A stretch of 36,591 nt of DNA, from NCBI GenBank assembly GCA_049969935.1, contig JBMFNX010000015.1:1-36591 (forward strand), given 5' to 3'. The notes beneath the pieces were generated by a model. That model was not told where the DNA came from. It did no database searches and saw only the letters and a program-made list of their open reading frames with translations. Position numbers and translations under genes: made by a program. Each line of letters opens with the position of its first letter. Within the stretch, counting starts at the first letter, position 1. Source of the stretch: JACIWG01 sp049969935 (GTDB taxonomy: Archaea > Thermoproteota > Nitrososphaeria > JACIWG01). Below, one piece after another: positions 1 to 9,109 of this stretch.

Positions 1-131
1 AGCAAAAATCAAACAAGACAAAACCCATAAACAAAAAACATTAGACCAACGGGTAAAAAAATTATCGTGACAACATCAACATTAGTAAGCGATAAAAATA
101 TATATCCAAAGTTTAGTCCATAATTTAGTGT

Positions 132-252
132 CCCGGGGTAGCTCAGCCTGGCAGAGCTTCCGGCTGTAGAAGTTTGCCTTGGCAAACTCGTTCAGCCTGC
201 TAGGCTTACAGAAACCGGAGTGTCGGGTGTTCAAATCACCCCCCCGGGACCA
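132..252 (+). tRNA. tRNA-Tyr (anticodon GTA) with an intron
   Basis: The acceptor stem pairs CCCGGGG (132-138) with CCCCGGG (242-248), followed by discriminator A and an encoded CCA. The D arm is GCTC/GAGC (141-157), the anticodon stem TCCGG (159-163) pairs with CCGGA (215-219), and the T arm is 225-241. The loop reads CT-GTA-G before an inserted segment at about 170-213. That insert follows position 37, the canonical archaeal intron site, and its end (TACAG, 207-211) pairs with CTGTA at the anticodon, as expected for the bulge-helix-bulge cut by the splicing endonuclease. The insert itself folds into two perfect hairpins. Confidence 0.95.
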
Positions 253-349
253 TAAAAACATTTTGAATGGTAGCAGGTTAAAATTTTTATAAAAAGGGCG
301 TTAATTTATATTCTATTTTGGCTATAATTTATTAAATGTTAGGATAATG

Positions 350-357
350 TTTATAAA
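350..357 (+). promoter_or_regulatory. TATA box of the hydrogenase operon
   Basis: TTTATAAA lies about 27-30 bases before the ATG at 383. Archaeal transcription starts about 25 bases after the TATA box, so the mRNA would begin almost at that ATG, giving a leaderless transcript. This supports 383 as the start of the first hydrogenase gene. Confidence 0.55.
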
Positions 358-382
358 TCGTATTAGGTGATAATGTTGGTTA

Positions 383-1465
383 ATGGAAAGATTTTTGACG
401 ATAGACAAGGGGTTAATGGATAACTTTTTGGAAAGAGTGATGGAATATTATCAGTTGATTGCACCTGTCAGGACAGAAAAGGGGGTATTATTCGAATATA
501 TTTCAGGAAAGGAGGAGGTTGACTTAACTTATAGTGGGCATACGATTTTACCGCCTAAAAAATTCTTTTTTCCACCAGTAGAGGAAATGTTTGTTTACGA
601 GTATGAGGATTCTGGAAATATTAGATTATATGATTTGCTTGATGAAGTTTCAAAGGGGAAACGTGTTATAGTTGGTGTAAAACCTTGTGATATAAATGGT
701 CTTCTTGTACTTGATAAAGTTTTTACAGGAGAATATAATGATCCATATTATACTGCGAGACGAAAAAACACGCTGGTTATTGGTCTAACATGTAATAGGC
801 CGATGGAATACTGCTTTTGCGCATACCTCAACACGGGACCCTTTATAAAAAAGGGATTTGATATCCTGCTTTCAGACCTCGGGGACAAGTATATTGTTGA
901 AGTTGGAAGCGAGGATGGATGGAAGCTTATAAAATTTAACCTCGACCTTTTCAGTGAGGCTAGAAGGGATGATGTTGAAGAAAGGGAAAAAATGCTTATG
1001 AAGGTTGAGGAAGATATTAGGAGTAAGGGTTTACCCTATTTTGAAATTATAGAGGGAGCTTTAAGGGAAAAGTTTCTGGATGGAATGTGGGACGAGTATG
1101 GTAAAAAGTGTCTTGCATGCGGTAAATGTAACTTTACCTGTCCAACCTGCAGATGCTTTACTATAACTGATGAACCGAATCCGGACCTTAAAAGTGGTAA
1201 AAGAGTGAGGATTTGGGATTCATGCCACTTCCTAAGCTTTACAAGGGTTGCGAGTGGAGAAGTTTTTAGAAGAGATAGACCTTCACGTTTCAAGCAAAGA
1301 ATATATCATAAATTTGTTTACTCAATAAACGAGATAGGTTCAATATCATGTGTAGGATGCGGTAGATGTGTTGAAGTATGTCCTGCAAAAATAAATATAA
1401 TGGATGTTATAAGGGAGGTGACTTTTGGTGTCAAACCCTTATCTGCCAAAATTGGCGAAGATTGA
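383..1465 (+). CDS. hydB: Group 3b [NiFe] hydrogenase (sulfhydrogenase) beta subunit, iron-sulfur protein
   Basis: Soluble iron-sulfur subunit that carries electrons between the hydrogenase small subunit and the flavin subunit; in Pyrococcus the enzyme couples H2 and NAD(P)(H) and can reduce sulfur. The 360 residues match the Pyrococcus beta subunit in layout. There is an N-terminal PPKKFFF stretch near residue 57, a CxxxxCFC cluster near 150, and two C-terminal 4Fe-4S sets (CLACGKCNFTCPTC near 242-255 and CVGCGRCVEVCP near 323-334). It is first in a tightly packed four-gene operon and its end overlaps the gamma gene by 38 bases. The 383 ATG fits a leaderless mRNA. Identification is by recalled family sequence. 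Confidence 0.93.
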   Translation: MERFLTIDKGLMDNFLERVMEYYQLIAPVRTEKGVLFEYISGKEEVDLTYSGHTILPPKKFFFPPVEEMFVYEYEDSGNIRLYDLLDEVSKGKRVIVGVKPCDINGLLVLDKVFTGEYNDPYYTARRKNTLVIGLTCNRPMEYCFCAYLNTGPFIKKGFDILLSDLGDKYIVEVGSEDGWKLIKFNLDLFSEARRDDVEEREKMLMKVEEDIRSKGLPYFEIIEGALREKFLDGMWDEYGKKCLACGKCNFTCPTCRCFTITDEPNPDLKSGKRVRIWDSCHFLSFTRVASGEVFRRDRPSRFKQRIYHKFVYSINEIGSISCVGCGRCVEVCPAKINIMDVIREVTFGVKPLSAKIGED

Positions 1466-2252
1466 ATCAATAAAAGACGAGGCCCCTGAAACGAAAACTT
1501 TCAGGATAAAGATTTTAGACGAAAAAATAAGGAACAGTTTCAACTTTTCACCTGGACAGTTTATAGAATTAACTGTTTTCGGATATGGTGAAGCACCCTT
1601 CTCCCTTACATCATCACCTATGGTTCACGAGAATTTTTCTATAACTGTAAGGAGAATGGGCAATGTTACAAAGGGTCTTTTCAGATTAAAGGAGGGAGAT
1701 TTTGTTGGAGTTCGTGGACCATTTGGAAGAGGGTGGCCGCTTGAGAAAATGAAGGAGAATGATGTTCTGGTTATTGCAGGAGGAATCGGTTTAGCGCCTT
1801 TAAAGCCTTTGATAGAATATATAATTTTGCATCGAAAAATGTACAATAATGTTAAATTGTTTTATGGCGCTAAAACGCCTAAAGACATAATATATAAGGA
1901 CATGTTTGATGAATGGAGAAAATACATTGACATTGAATTAACTGTTGATTTCGCGGAAAAGGATTGGAGCGGCCACAGTGGTCCTGTAACAGTATTGTTC
2001 AAAAATTTCCAGCCATCTTCAGACAACATATATTCAGTTCAATGCGGCCCACCCATAATGATGCATTTTGTTACAAGACAACTTTCTAGCATTGGGTTAC
2101 CGCCAGAAAAGATATACTTTTCACTAGAAAGAAACATGAAATGTGGCATGGGCTTCTGTGGAAAGTGTATGACTGGCGGAAGATACGTGTGTAAGGAGGG
2201 GCCAGTGTTCAACTATAGTGAGGTAAAAAACTTTCTTGAAACACCAGTTTAG
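1428..2252 (+). CDS. hydG: Group 3b [NiFe] hydrogenase gamma subunit, FAD/NAD(P)-binding reductase
   Basis: Ferredoxin-NADP reductase-type subunit that exchanges electrons with NAD(P)H through FAD and a [2Fe-2S] cluster. Seen in order: an FAD-binding beta barrel with PGQFIELTV and the FSLTSSP flavin motif (about 46-70), a nucleotide-binding GGIGLAPL segment near 125, CGPP near 210, and a C-terminal four-Cys set CGMGFCGKC...C. A TTG at 1425 is possible, but GGGAGGTGA at 1413-1421 lies six bases before the GTG at 1428, so I chose the GTG (274 residues). It overlaps the beta gene, which suggests translational coupling. Confidence 0.92.
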   Translation: MSNPYLPKLAKIESIKDEAPETKTFRIKILDEKIRNSFNFSPGQFIELTVFGYGEAPFSLTSSPMVHENFSITVRRMGNVTKGLFRLKEGDFVGVRGPFGRGWPLEKMKENDVLVIAGGIGLAPLKPLIEYIILHRKMYNNVKLFYGAKTPKDIIYKDMFDEWRKYIDIELTVDFAEKDWSGHSGPVTVLFKNFQPSSDNIYSVQCGPPIMMHFVTRQLSSIGLPPEKIYFSLERNMKCGMGFCGKCMTGGRYVCKEGPVFNYSEVKNFLETPV

Positions 2253-2262
2253 GTGAGATATC

Positions 2263-2976
2263 TTGGATAAGATTAGAGTGGGAATTTTTAACCTTTCCTC
2301 ATGCGAGGGATGCCTTGTCCAGATACTGAATCTTGAAGACATACTATTGAATATTTTGAAAACATTTGAAGTTGAAAGCCGTGTACTTGGAACCATAGGC
2401 AAAAGTGAACCATATGACATTGCATTCGTAGAAGGTTCAGTCATGTCAATTGAGGATGAGATGGAGCTTAAAAAGATTAGGGGTGCTAGCAGAATTCTTG
2501 TAGCATTGGGAGAGTGCGCATGCCATGGAGGAAACTTTCTAGTAAAAGATTTTGATGTAGATGAAATTAATGAAATGTTTCCAGGTTCAGAAAAATGGTA
2601 CTCTCACCCCATAGAAAGGTATGTTAGAGTGGACTATCGTATACCAGGCTGTCCAATCGATAAAGAAGAATTTTTTACAGTATTTAAGTCACTTTTGCTG
2701 GAAAAGTTTCCTGAACAAGCTTCTTTCACAGTATGCAGTGAATGTATTCTAAAAGAAAACAGTTGCCTAATAGAAAAGGGTGTAGCTTGCATGGGCCCAA
2801 TAACTAGGGGCGGATGCAAGGCAATATGTCCAACATTCAATAGAGAATGTTATGGATGCAGGGGGTTAAATGATGACGCTAATATAGATGGACTCCTACA
2901 CACATTTAAAGAGAAGGGTATCAGTATACAACCTTACATGCTACCTTCTAAAAAGGGTGAGGTGAAAAGGTCTTGA
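2263..2976 (+). CDS. hydD: Group 3b [NiFe] hydrogenase delta (small) subunit
   Basis: Small subunit that relays electrons between the NiFe site in the alpha subunit and the beta/gamma module. The 237 residues begin with the SSCEGCLVQ motif (C14, C17) that binds the proximal 4Fe-4S cluster, then GECACHGGN near 85 and PGCPID near 127. The C-terminal half holds CxxC/CPTF/CxxC cysteines for two further clusters. TTG is the start, preceded by GGTGAGAT. The stop overlaps the alpha gene start in TTGA. The family assignment is firm; no signal peptide is visible, consistent with a cytoplasmic enzyme. Confidence 0.92.
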   Translation: MDKIRVGIFNLSSCEGCLVQILNLEDILLNILKTFEVESRVLGTIGKSEPYDIAFVEGSVMSIEDEMELKKIRGASRILVALGECACHGGNFLVKDFDVDEINEMFPGSEKWYSHPIERYVRVDYRIPGCPIDKEEFFTVFKSLLLEKFPEQASFTVCSECILKENSCLIEKGVACMGPITRGGCKAICPTFNRECYGCRGLNDDANIDGLLHTFKEKGISIQPYMLPSKKGEVKRS

Positions 2977-4250
2977 ATCATGAGCTTGTTGAAGTGAAGG
3001 GTGTTCCTAAGGTTGAGGGGGCGGTTGACGTAGTTGTTAAGCTAGTGAACGAACATTTTGAGGTTAAAGTGAAGGCGCGTGAGGGTATAAGGTTGCTTGA
3101 AAGACTTCTCATTGGAAAAAGTTACAGGGAAATACCATTTATTGTTTCAAGAATGTGTGGCGTGTGCCCAATAATCCACAATATTACATCAGTTCAGGCA
3201 CTAGAAAAAGCACTTTCAGTAAATGTAGGTGATGAAGTTAAGAGTGTTAGGGAGGCGATGACGATTGGAGGACACCTGCAAAGCCATCTAATACACTTGT
3301 ACGTGTTCACTTTACCAGACATTGTTGGAAAAAAGAACATTGTAGAAGTTATTGGAGAAAATGAGAAAATGGTGAAGACAGTTTTCAGGCTTAAAAAGAT
3401 TGCTAACACGATAACAGATCACCTTGGAGGCAGAGCTGTCCACCCGATAACACCTACAGTTGGAGGACAAACAAAAATTCCATCCAAGAGCGTCATGGTA
3501 ACACTTTTGAAGCAGGCGCAGCTCTTTAAAGAAGCATTAAAAGAGATACTTGAAGTTATTTTAGCCGCAGAACTTCCAGAATTTGAGGAAAAAACACAGT
3601 ATCTTTCTCTAAAATCTAATGAAGTTTATCCAATACTTGACGGTGAACTTACAGTATCAAATGAAAAATTTTTTACACAAAATGAATACGAGAACTTTAT
3701 TACATATGTTAATGAAGAATATTCTACAGCAAGACATTATCTTTTAAACGGTAAACCATATATGGTCGGCGCACTCTCTAGAATAAACAACAATTACAGC
3801 CTACTAACTGAAGAAGCTAAAAAATATTGTGAAATATATGGCTTAAAATTTCCTTCACATTCACCTTTCATGAACATAAAAGCGCAGGCTATTGAAATGA
3901 TACATTTATCTAGTAGACTAGTAGACGTACTAGAACAGCTTTCGTCAACCACATTCAAGGAAGATTGTGTAAAATATAATGTGAGGAGGGGAGAAGGTGT
4001 ATCGATTACTGAGGCACCGAGAGGAATTCTGGTACACCACTATAAGGTTGATGAAGATGGGAAGATTGTTGAAGCAAATATAATAACACCCACAGCCCAA
4101 AATTATAAAAGTATGGAGCATAGCCTGCAAAAGTATCTTACAACAATTGTGGAAAGAGACTTAAACTTGATTTCAAGAAGGGTTGAAGAGTTTGTTAGGG
4201 CGTATGATCCATGTGTATCTTGTTCTGCAAGATTCTTAAGGGAACATTAA
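2973..4250 (+). CDS. hydA: Group 3b [NiFe] hydrogenase alpha (large, catalytic) subunit
   Basis: Catalytic subunit holding the NiFe(CN)2CO centre that splits or forms H2. The L1 motif RMCGVCPIIH (60-69) supplies C62 and C65; the C-terminal L2 motif DPCVSC (412-417) supplies C414 and C417. Length (425) matches Pyrococcus HydA as I recall it. The residue normally His three after the last Cys is Arg420, followed by only five residues (FLREH); see findings. The TTG start overlaps the delta stop and GGTGAGGTG lies just upstream. No maturation (hyp) or endopeptidase gene is in the window. A TATA-led unit starts after it. Confidence 0.93.
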   Translation: MNHELVEVKGVPKVEGAVDVVVKLVNEHFEVKVKAREGIRLLERLLIGKSYREIPFIVSRMCGVCPIIHNITSVQALEKALSVNVGDEVKSVREAMTIGGHLQSHLIHLYVFTLPDIVGKKNIVEVIGENEKMVKTVFRLKKIANTITDHLGGRAVHPITPTVGGQTKIPSKSVMVTLLKQAQLFKEALKEILEVILAAELPEFEEKTQYLSLKSNEVYPILDGELTVSNEKFFTQNEYENFITYVNEEYSTARHYLLNGKPYMVGALSRINNNYSLLTEEAKKYCEIYGLKFPSHSPFMNIKAQAIEMIHLSSRLVDVLEQLSSTTFKEDCVKYNVRRGEGVSITEAPRGILVHHYKVDEDGKIVEANIITPTAQNYKSMEHSLQKYLTTIVERDLNLISRRVEEFVRAYDPCVSCSARFLREH

Positions 4251-4270
4251 TCCTTTTCACACCATATTAA

Positions 4271-4296
4271 AATTTATAAAAATGATTGTCATTTTT
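4271..4296 (+). promoter_or_regulatory. TATA box and adjacent 8-bp palindrome before the histidine kinase
   Basis: AATTTATAAA (4271-4280) is a TATA-like element. It runs into AAAAATGA-TTG-TCATTTTT (4278-4296), a perfect inverted repeat with 8-base arms. The palindrome lies between the TATA box and the expected transcription start, where an archaeal repressor would block RNA polymerase. The operator role is inferred. Confidence 0.4.
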
Positions 4297-4328
4297 TAAT
4301 GATGATTTAAATTGGGTGATAGACGAGA

Positions 4329-6590
4329 ATGACTGAATTTAACATGGAATTTGAAGAAACTTTCAAGTTCGAAGAATTTGAGGCAATAAGGAAGTATCTT
4401 GACCTTATCGGGGCCATTGTTGTAGTATTGGATTTGAAGGGGAATGTTAGGTTCATTAATAGTTTTGGATGTAGTCTTCTAGAATATGACTTTAATGAGG
4501 TTATTGGTAGAAACTGGTTCGAAAATTTTATACCCTCAAGGGTAAGGAGGGAATTAAAGGAAGTTTTTTCTAAAATTATATCTACAAACGATGGAGTTAA
4601 GAGGTACCACTACTATGAAAATCCAGTTCTAACAAAAAGTGGGAGAGAACGTGCGATTGCATGGAATAATATTCTAATAGAATCTAGGGAAGGCCAAATT
4701 TTTGGAACGTTGAGCACTGGAATAGACATTACAGAGCGTGTGAAACTTGATACAATGGAGAAAGCGTTCGAAGAAAAACTTTCTATACTAAACTATTTCG
4801 CGAGCACATTGAATACTGCAAAAAGTTTGGATGAAGTTTACGAGTATGTTGTTGATGGGCTTACAAAAGCTCTTGGATTCGAATATGCAATGTTCCTTGT
4901 TATTGAAAAAGACAGGCTTAAAGTGAAAGCATATAGAGGGCTAAAACCGTTTATCAAGGAAATGCCTTTGAATTCTCAAAAAGGTTTGACAGTTAAAGCA
5001 GTAAAGACACTTAGAACTGTTGTCTCAAACGATACTTGGAACGATAAGGATTATATTGAGGGTGTGAAGGGTGTTAGGTCAGAACTTAGTACACCAGTAA
5101 TTGTTAATGACACGGTTTACGGCGTTATAGACGTGCAGAGTAAGAAAGTTAACGCGTTCAGTAACGAGGATGCAAAGCTTGTTGAAATTCTTGCAACACA
5201 CACTTCTACAGCAATAAGTAATATAGAGAGACAGACTTCACTTGAAAAACAGTATAGGCAGCTTTCAAGTTTAATGCAATTTTCAATAGAAATTATTAGA
5301 ACATCTGATGTTAGAACTAGGCTACAGAAGGTTGTTGAGGCGATAGAAGGTCTTGGATGGAGACGTGTAGTTTTAAGCTTAAGAGACGAGAATTTGGAAA
5401 TAAGGTCACCAGAAGACATTATAACAGCAGGATTAAGTGAGGAGGAAAGAAGATTTTTGTGGGAAAACCGTACCCCTGGAAAGTTATGGAGGGAAAGGCT
5501 TAGCACAAACTTTAACCGTTATAAGGTTGGACAATTTTATTACATACCATATGAGGATCAGTTTGCCCAAGAATATTTTACTGGAAGCGTACTAGATAGT
5601 AGATTAAGTCCTGAAGAAACAGTTGACTGGCATCCTCAGGACCTTCTATATGCACCATTAACCCTACCAGACGGCAGGATAGTTGGAATTTTAAGCGTAG
5701 ACGACCCTGTTGATGGTAAGAGGCCTACAAAATATTCTCTAGCACCTCTAGAACTATTTCTAAACTATGCTGCAATAGCAATAGAAAATGCTCAACTTAT
5801 TCAAAAGCTGGAGGCAGCTCAGAATAGGCTTAAGGAATATGCTGATGAACTGGAAGCTAAGGTAAACGAGAGGACAAAGGAGCTTGTGGAGGCTCAGGAG
5901 AAGCTTTTAAGGTCTGAAAGGCTTGCAACCATAGGAGAGGTTGCTGCCTCAGTCGGTCACGACCTAAGAAACCCGCTTCAAGTTATACTCTATGAATGCT
6001 TTGTCATAGAAAATCTTCTCGAAAACATTTCCAGAGAATATGATAGTAAATCCAGTGCTATGGTAAAATATCATCTTCAGAGGATAAGGGAGCAAATAAA
6101 TTATATGAATAAGATAGTTTCAGACCTGCAAGATTATGGTAGAAAGATTACGATAAAAACGATTAAAGTGGACTTAAATAATTTTGTAAAAAATGTGCTA
6201 TCGACAATTAAGGTTCCAGAAAATGTTAAGGTTATAGTTGATGTTCCATCAGAATTTACTTTGGACATGGACCCGGAAATGATGAAAAGAGTTTTCGTGA
6301 ACATTGTAACAAACGCTATTCAAGCTATGCCGGAAGGCGGGACATTAACCATATATTCTAGAATAGAAGGTGATAAAAAGGCAGTTTACTTCAGAGACAC
6401 TGGAGTGGGAATACCTAAAGAGAATTTGGATAAAATTTTTCAACCCCTCTTTACAACAAAAGCTAAGGGTACAGGCTTAGGTTTAGCAGTATGCAAGCGG
6501 ATAGTTGAAGCGCACGAGGGAACGATTGAGGTAGAAAGTGAGGTTGGAAAGGGGACAGTGTTTAAGGTGAAGGTGCCTATAAAAAGTTAA
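4329..6590 (+). CDS. Sensor histidine kinase, PAS-GAF-GAF-HisKA-HATPase, probably cytoplasmic
   Basis: Senses a signal through N-terminal domains and autophosphorylates on His to drive a response regulator. Seen in order: PAS domain (about 15-140, with FINSFGCSLL and a PAC-like end), GAF domain (about 145-300), a second, more divergent GAF-like region (about 310-495), a coiled coil (about 495-535), the H-box GHDLRNPL with phospho-acceptor His544, N-box Asn662 in VTNAIQAM, and G-boxes DTGVGIP and GTGLGLAV. There are no membrane helices, so the ligand is likely internal (redox, gas or small molecule). GGTGA lies upstream of the ATG. The receiver gene follows at once. Kinases of this type are commonly acquired from bacteria. 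Confidence 0.9.
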   Translation: MTEFNMEFEETFKFEEFEAIRKYLDLIGAIVVVLDLKGNVRFINSFGCSLLEYDFNEVIGRNWFENFIPSRVRRELKEVFSKIISTNDGVKRYHYYENPVLTKSGRERAIAWNNILIESREGQIFGTLSTGIDITERVKLDTMEKAFEEKLSILNYFASTLNTAKSLDEVYEYVVDGLTKALGFEYAMFLVIEKDRLKVKAYRGLKPFIKEMPLNSQKGLTVKAVKTLRTVVSNDTWNDKDYIEGVKGVRSELSTPVIVNDTVYGVIDVQSKKVNAFSNEDAKLVEILATHTSTAISNIERQTSLEKQYRQLSSLMQFSIEIIRTSDVRTRLQKVVEAIEGLGWRRVVLSLRDENLEIRSPEDIITAGLSEEERRFLWENRTPGKLWRERLSTNFNRYKVGQFYYIPYEDQFAQEYFTGSVLDSRLSPEETVDWHPQDLLYAPLTLPDGRIVGILSVDDPVDGKRPTKYSLAPLELFLNYAAIAIENAQLIQKLEAAQNRLKEYADELEAKVNERTKELVEAQEKLLRSERLATIGEVAASVGHDLRNPLQVILYECFVIENLLENISREYDSKSSAMVKYHLQRIREQINYMNKIVSDLQDYGRKITIKTIKVDLNNFVKNVLSTIKVPENVKVIVDVPSEFTLDMDPEMMKRVFVNIVTNAIQAMPEGGTLTIYSRIEGDKKAVYFRDTGVGIPKENLDKIFQPLFTTKAKGTGLGLAVCKRIVEAHEGTIEVESEVGKGTVFKVKVPIKS

Positions 6591-6639
6591 AATACCTCCA
6601 AATTGTTAGAATTGTGTCAAAAAGAAATAGGTGGAATAT

Positions 6640-7095
6640 ATGAGTGTGAGGGAAAAGGCTAGAATACTTGTAGTAGACGATGACATAGACATATTACAGA
6701 GTCTAAAAGAGATTTTGGAGACAAAAGGCTACGATGTTGAGGTAGCTGAATCAGCTCAAAAAGGCCTTGAGTTGGCCAAAAAAAGGTTCTTTAACCTAGC
6801 AATCTTAGATATTAAACTTCCAGACATGGAAGGTACAGAGCTTCTAGCAAAAATACATAAGGAGAAGCCTCAGATGATGAAGATTATGCTTACAGGATAT
6901 CCTTCACTTGATAATGCTGTACAAGCCCTAAACTTAGGTGCTGACGCATACCTTATGAAGCCAGTTAATCCAGAGGAACTATTGAAGGTTGTGGAAGAAA
7001 AGTTAAAGGAACAGTTTGAGGCAGAAAGCATGACAGAGGAGAAGGTTGCTGAATGGATTGAAAGACGTATTCAGAAGCTGGAGCAGCAGAAATAG
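6640..7095 (+). CDS. Stand-alone response regulator receiver protein
   Basis: Receiver domain that accepts phosphate from the upstream kinase. Numbering from the ATG at 6640 (151 residues): acidic pocket D13-D15, phospho-acceptor Asp57 (ILDIKLPD), Thr85 (MLTG) and Lys107 (MKPV) are all present, so it should be active. After about residue 120 there is only a charged helical tail and no DNA-binding or enzymatic output domain. An upstream GTG at 6631 keeps the frame open, but GGTGG at 6630-6634 is well placed for the ATG at 6640. It is 49 bases after the kinase and likely cotranscribed. Confidence 0.9.
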   Translation: MSVREKARILVVDDDIDILQSLKEILETKGYDVEVAESAQKGLELAKKRFFNLAILDIKLPDMEGTELLAKIHKEKPQMMKIMLTGYPSLDNAVQALNLGADAYLMKPVNPEELLKVVEEKLKEQFEAESMTEEKVAEWIERRIQKLEQQK

Positions 7096-7162
7096 TTTGC
7101 GAAGATATTGAGCAGGATATCGGATATTTTATGTAAAGTGTTTACTATAGGAAATTGATTTT

Positions 7163-9061
7163 TCACCCTATTTTTATTGAACCCACTTCATTTAAATTGC
7201 TAATGTCGTTTACTTTAACAATTTTGTTTGATATTGTGTAGAGGTAATCGCCTATGTATATTGCCCTTTCAATAAACTTTGAGTAGTCGTCACTTGAAAG
7301 GCCTCCACTAATATTTTGGTTCAAATGAGTAATTTTACCCCTAAATATGACTCCATGCTCTATTGTTAAATTAAACACGTATAAGCCTTGCCAAACTGGT
7401 TCACCGTAAGCGTATGGTGGTACAGTTCCATGATATTGGCTTCTGTCAATCACTGCTACCAGAACAGGTATAGCCATAAAACTTCTTTCAGCATCAAAAA
7501 GGAGAGCCCTATGGTCTCTAAGTATTGGAGAGTCTGTGCCTCTTTCACCAATGACATATTTTGAAATTTCTTTTGGAGCACTAACATTTTTTACATTAAA
7601 AAGTGAAATTTTAAGACCCTGATACCATGCGAAGCCACCTTCTTCAGCTTCAACAGTCTCCTTGCCAATTCCAATAACATGGTCATTGCCTAAAGGATGC
7701 AGGTAATCAGAGTACCCTGGAATCTTCAGCCAACCTAAAACTTTTGGATTTCTAGCATCAGTTAAGTCTATTACAAATAATGGGTCAACCTTTTTAAAGG
7801 TGACAATGTATGCTCTTTCACCCATAAACCTTGCAGAATATATCTTTTCACCTTTCGCAAGATTCTCAAGCTTTCCAATAACTTTAAGATCCATGTCAAG
7901 CACATATATGCTATTAGATTCGCTGGAGCCACCGCCTCTAATCCAGGGATAGCCTAAGGTTGTTGCAATCCTAAAATATCCATTGTATTCGTCCATAGAA
8001 AACTGGTTGAGCACATGACCTGGAACGGTTCCTTCAGCTTCAAAATCCATGCTATTGCCTCTAATAGATATTCTATACAATAGTGTTTCCTCATTAGAAA
8101 ATATTGTATTTTCTGTAATAAAATTGTATTTTGTTATAGCAAAATATATGTTGTTTGGCGAGACATACATGCTGCTAGCGGCTCCAGTTAATATAGTCTT
8201 TTTAACAATCGGTTCATCATCCAAGAAGACGTTTAAAGCAACTATAGTTGTAAAGGTGTATGATACGTCAGGAGCATTAGTGTAGTATACTTCCTTCGGA
8301 TCTATGGACACACTTTCCCCGTTAACAGATACTGATGGCAAAACAATTTCTTCACCAACATAATATATTGGACTTGTTACAACAACATAAACATAATCTT
8401 CTATCATTCTAGCATTCAAATAGTAGCCTTCCAGAGTAACATTCTTTACAAGCTTAGGAGCTTTAATGTCAGCAAGCTCATATACTTTAATCTCGCATTT
8501 GATGGGATAGTATCCTGAACCGCCTACACCCAAGTTCTTTGAGTAGCTTGTGAGAAAGACGATAAGCCTATTCTTGTTAACAAAAATACCTGTAGGAACA
8601 TAATTTTCAGACCAAACAATCTTAGACATTATCTGCATTTCTTTGAAAGGATATGCCTTAACAATCACAAGCTCTCTGTCACCAGATACATAATCTCGCC
8701 CACTTTTAAGATAGTAAATGTATAAGCCGTCAGTTTTAACAATATCAGGCTCGTCTACACCAGCAACTTGAACATTAGTTTGAGAATATTGTGGAGAAGC
8801 TTCAGCGGCTGCTATGGTAAAAGCAATTCCTCCAAAAACAGTTCTAGGCGCGGGTGAAACTTGGATACCGTAAACGTTAAACCATTTACTTGACAATTCA
8901 ACATTACTTTTCACAAAATTTTTTAGCTCATTATATGAACCGAATCTCTTTAATTCATAGGATTCATTTTCTCCTACAAAAAATTTATAGTATAGCATGT
9001 AAGTTGATGCTGAAACCAATATAGCGGCTGTCAAAATTACCAGAATTCTTTTTCCAAACAT
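7163..9061 (-). CDS. Membrane-anchored or secreted beta-propeller domain protein
   Basis: A 632-residue extracytoplasmic protein. One N-terminal hydrophobic segment (about 5-27) follows a Lys/Arg start and acts as signal or anchor. The hallmark AGVDEPDIVKTDG near residue 100 and repeated blade-like stretches with Asp/Gly turns match the archaeal/bacterial beta-propeller family PF09826, whose function is unknown. There is no C-terminal membrane helix. It is transcribed divergently from the winged-helix regulator across a 144-base gap with repeated GAACA sites, so that regulator may control it. Confidence 0.8.
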   Translation of the reverse strand: MFGKRILVILTAAILVSASTYMLYYKFFVGENESYELKRFGSYNELKNFVKSNVELSSKWFNVYGIQVSPAPRTVFGGIAFTIAAAEASPQYSQTNVQVAGVDEPDIVKTDGLYIYYLKSGRDYVSGDRELVIVKAYPFKEMQIMSKIVWSENYVPTGIFVNKNRLIVFLTSYSKNLGVGGSGYYPIKCEIKVYELADIKAPKLVKNVTLEGYYLNARMIEDYVYVVVTSPIYYVGEEIVLPSVSVNGESVSIDPKEVYYTNAPDVSYTFTTIVALNVFLDDEPIVKKTILTGAASSMYVSPNNIYFAITKYNFITENTIFSNEETLLYRISIRGNSMDFEAEGTVPGHVLNQFSMDEYNGYFRIATTLGYPWIRGGGSSESNSIYVLDMDLKVIGKLENLAKGEKIYSARFMGERAYIVTFKKVDPLFVIDLTDARNPKVLGWLKIPGYSDYLHPLGNDHVIGIGKETVEAEEGGFAWYQGLKISLFNVKNVSAPKEISKYVIGERGTDSPILRDHRALLFDAERSFMAIPVLVAVIDRSQYHGTVPPYAYGEPVWQGLYVFNLTIEHGVIFRGKITHLNQNISGGLSSDDYSKFIERAIYIGDYLYTISNKIVKVNDISNLNEVGSIKIG

Positions 9062-9109
9062 ATTTCTGTCAAATCATCTATAGCTTTAACCATATATTAT
9101 TCCATATTA

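Noticed and set aside
9..131. Hydrophobic open frame on the minus strand before tRNA-Tyr, which could be the end of a membrane protein
   Set aside because: It would have to begin inside or beyond the tRNA gene, has no usable early start codon and no ribosome site. Low-complexity AT-rich DNA explains the hydrophobic residues.
1425..1427. TTG as start of hydG
   Set aside because: The ribosome site GGGAGGTGA is better spaced for the GTG at 1428.
2124..2444. 106-codon minus-strand frame across the hydG-hydD junction
   Set aside because: It is antisense to two firm hydrogenase genes and shows no recognisable protein pattern.
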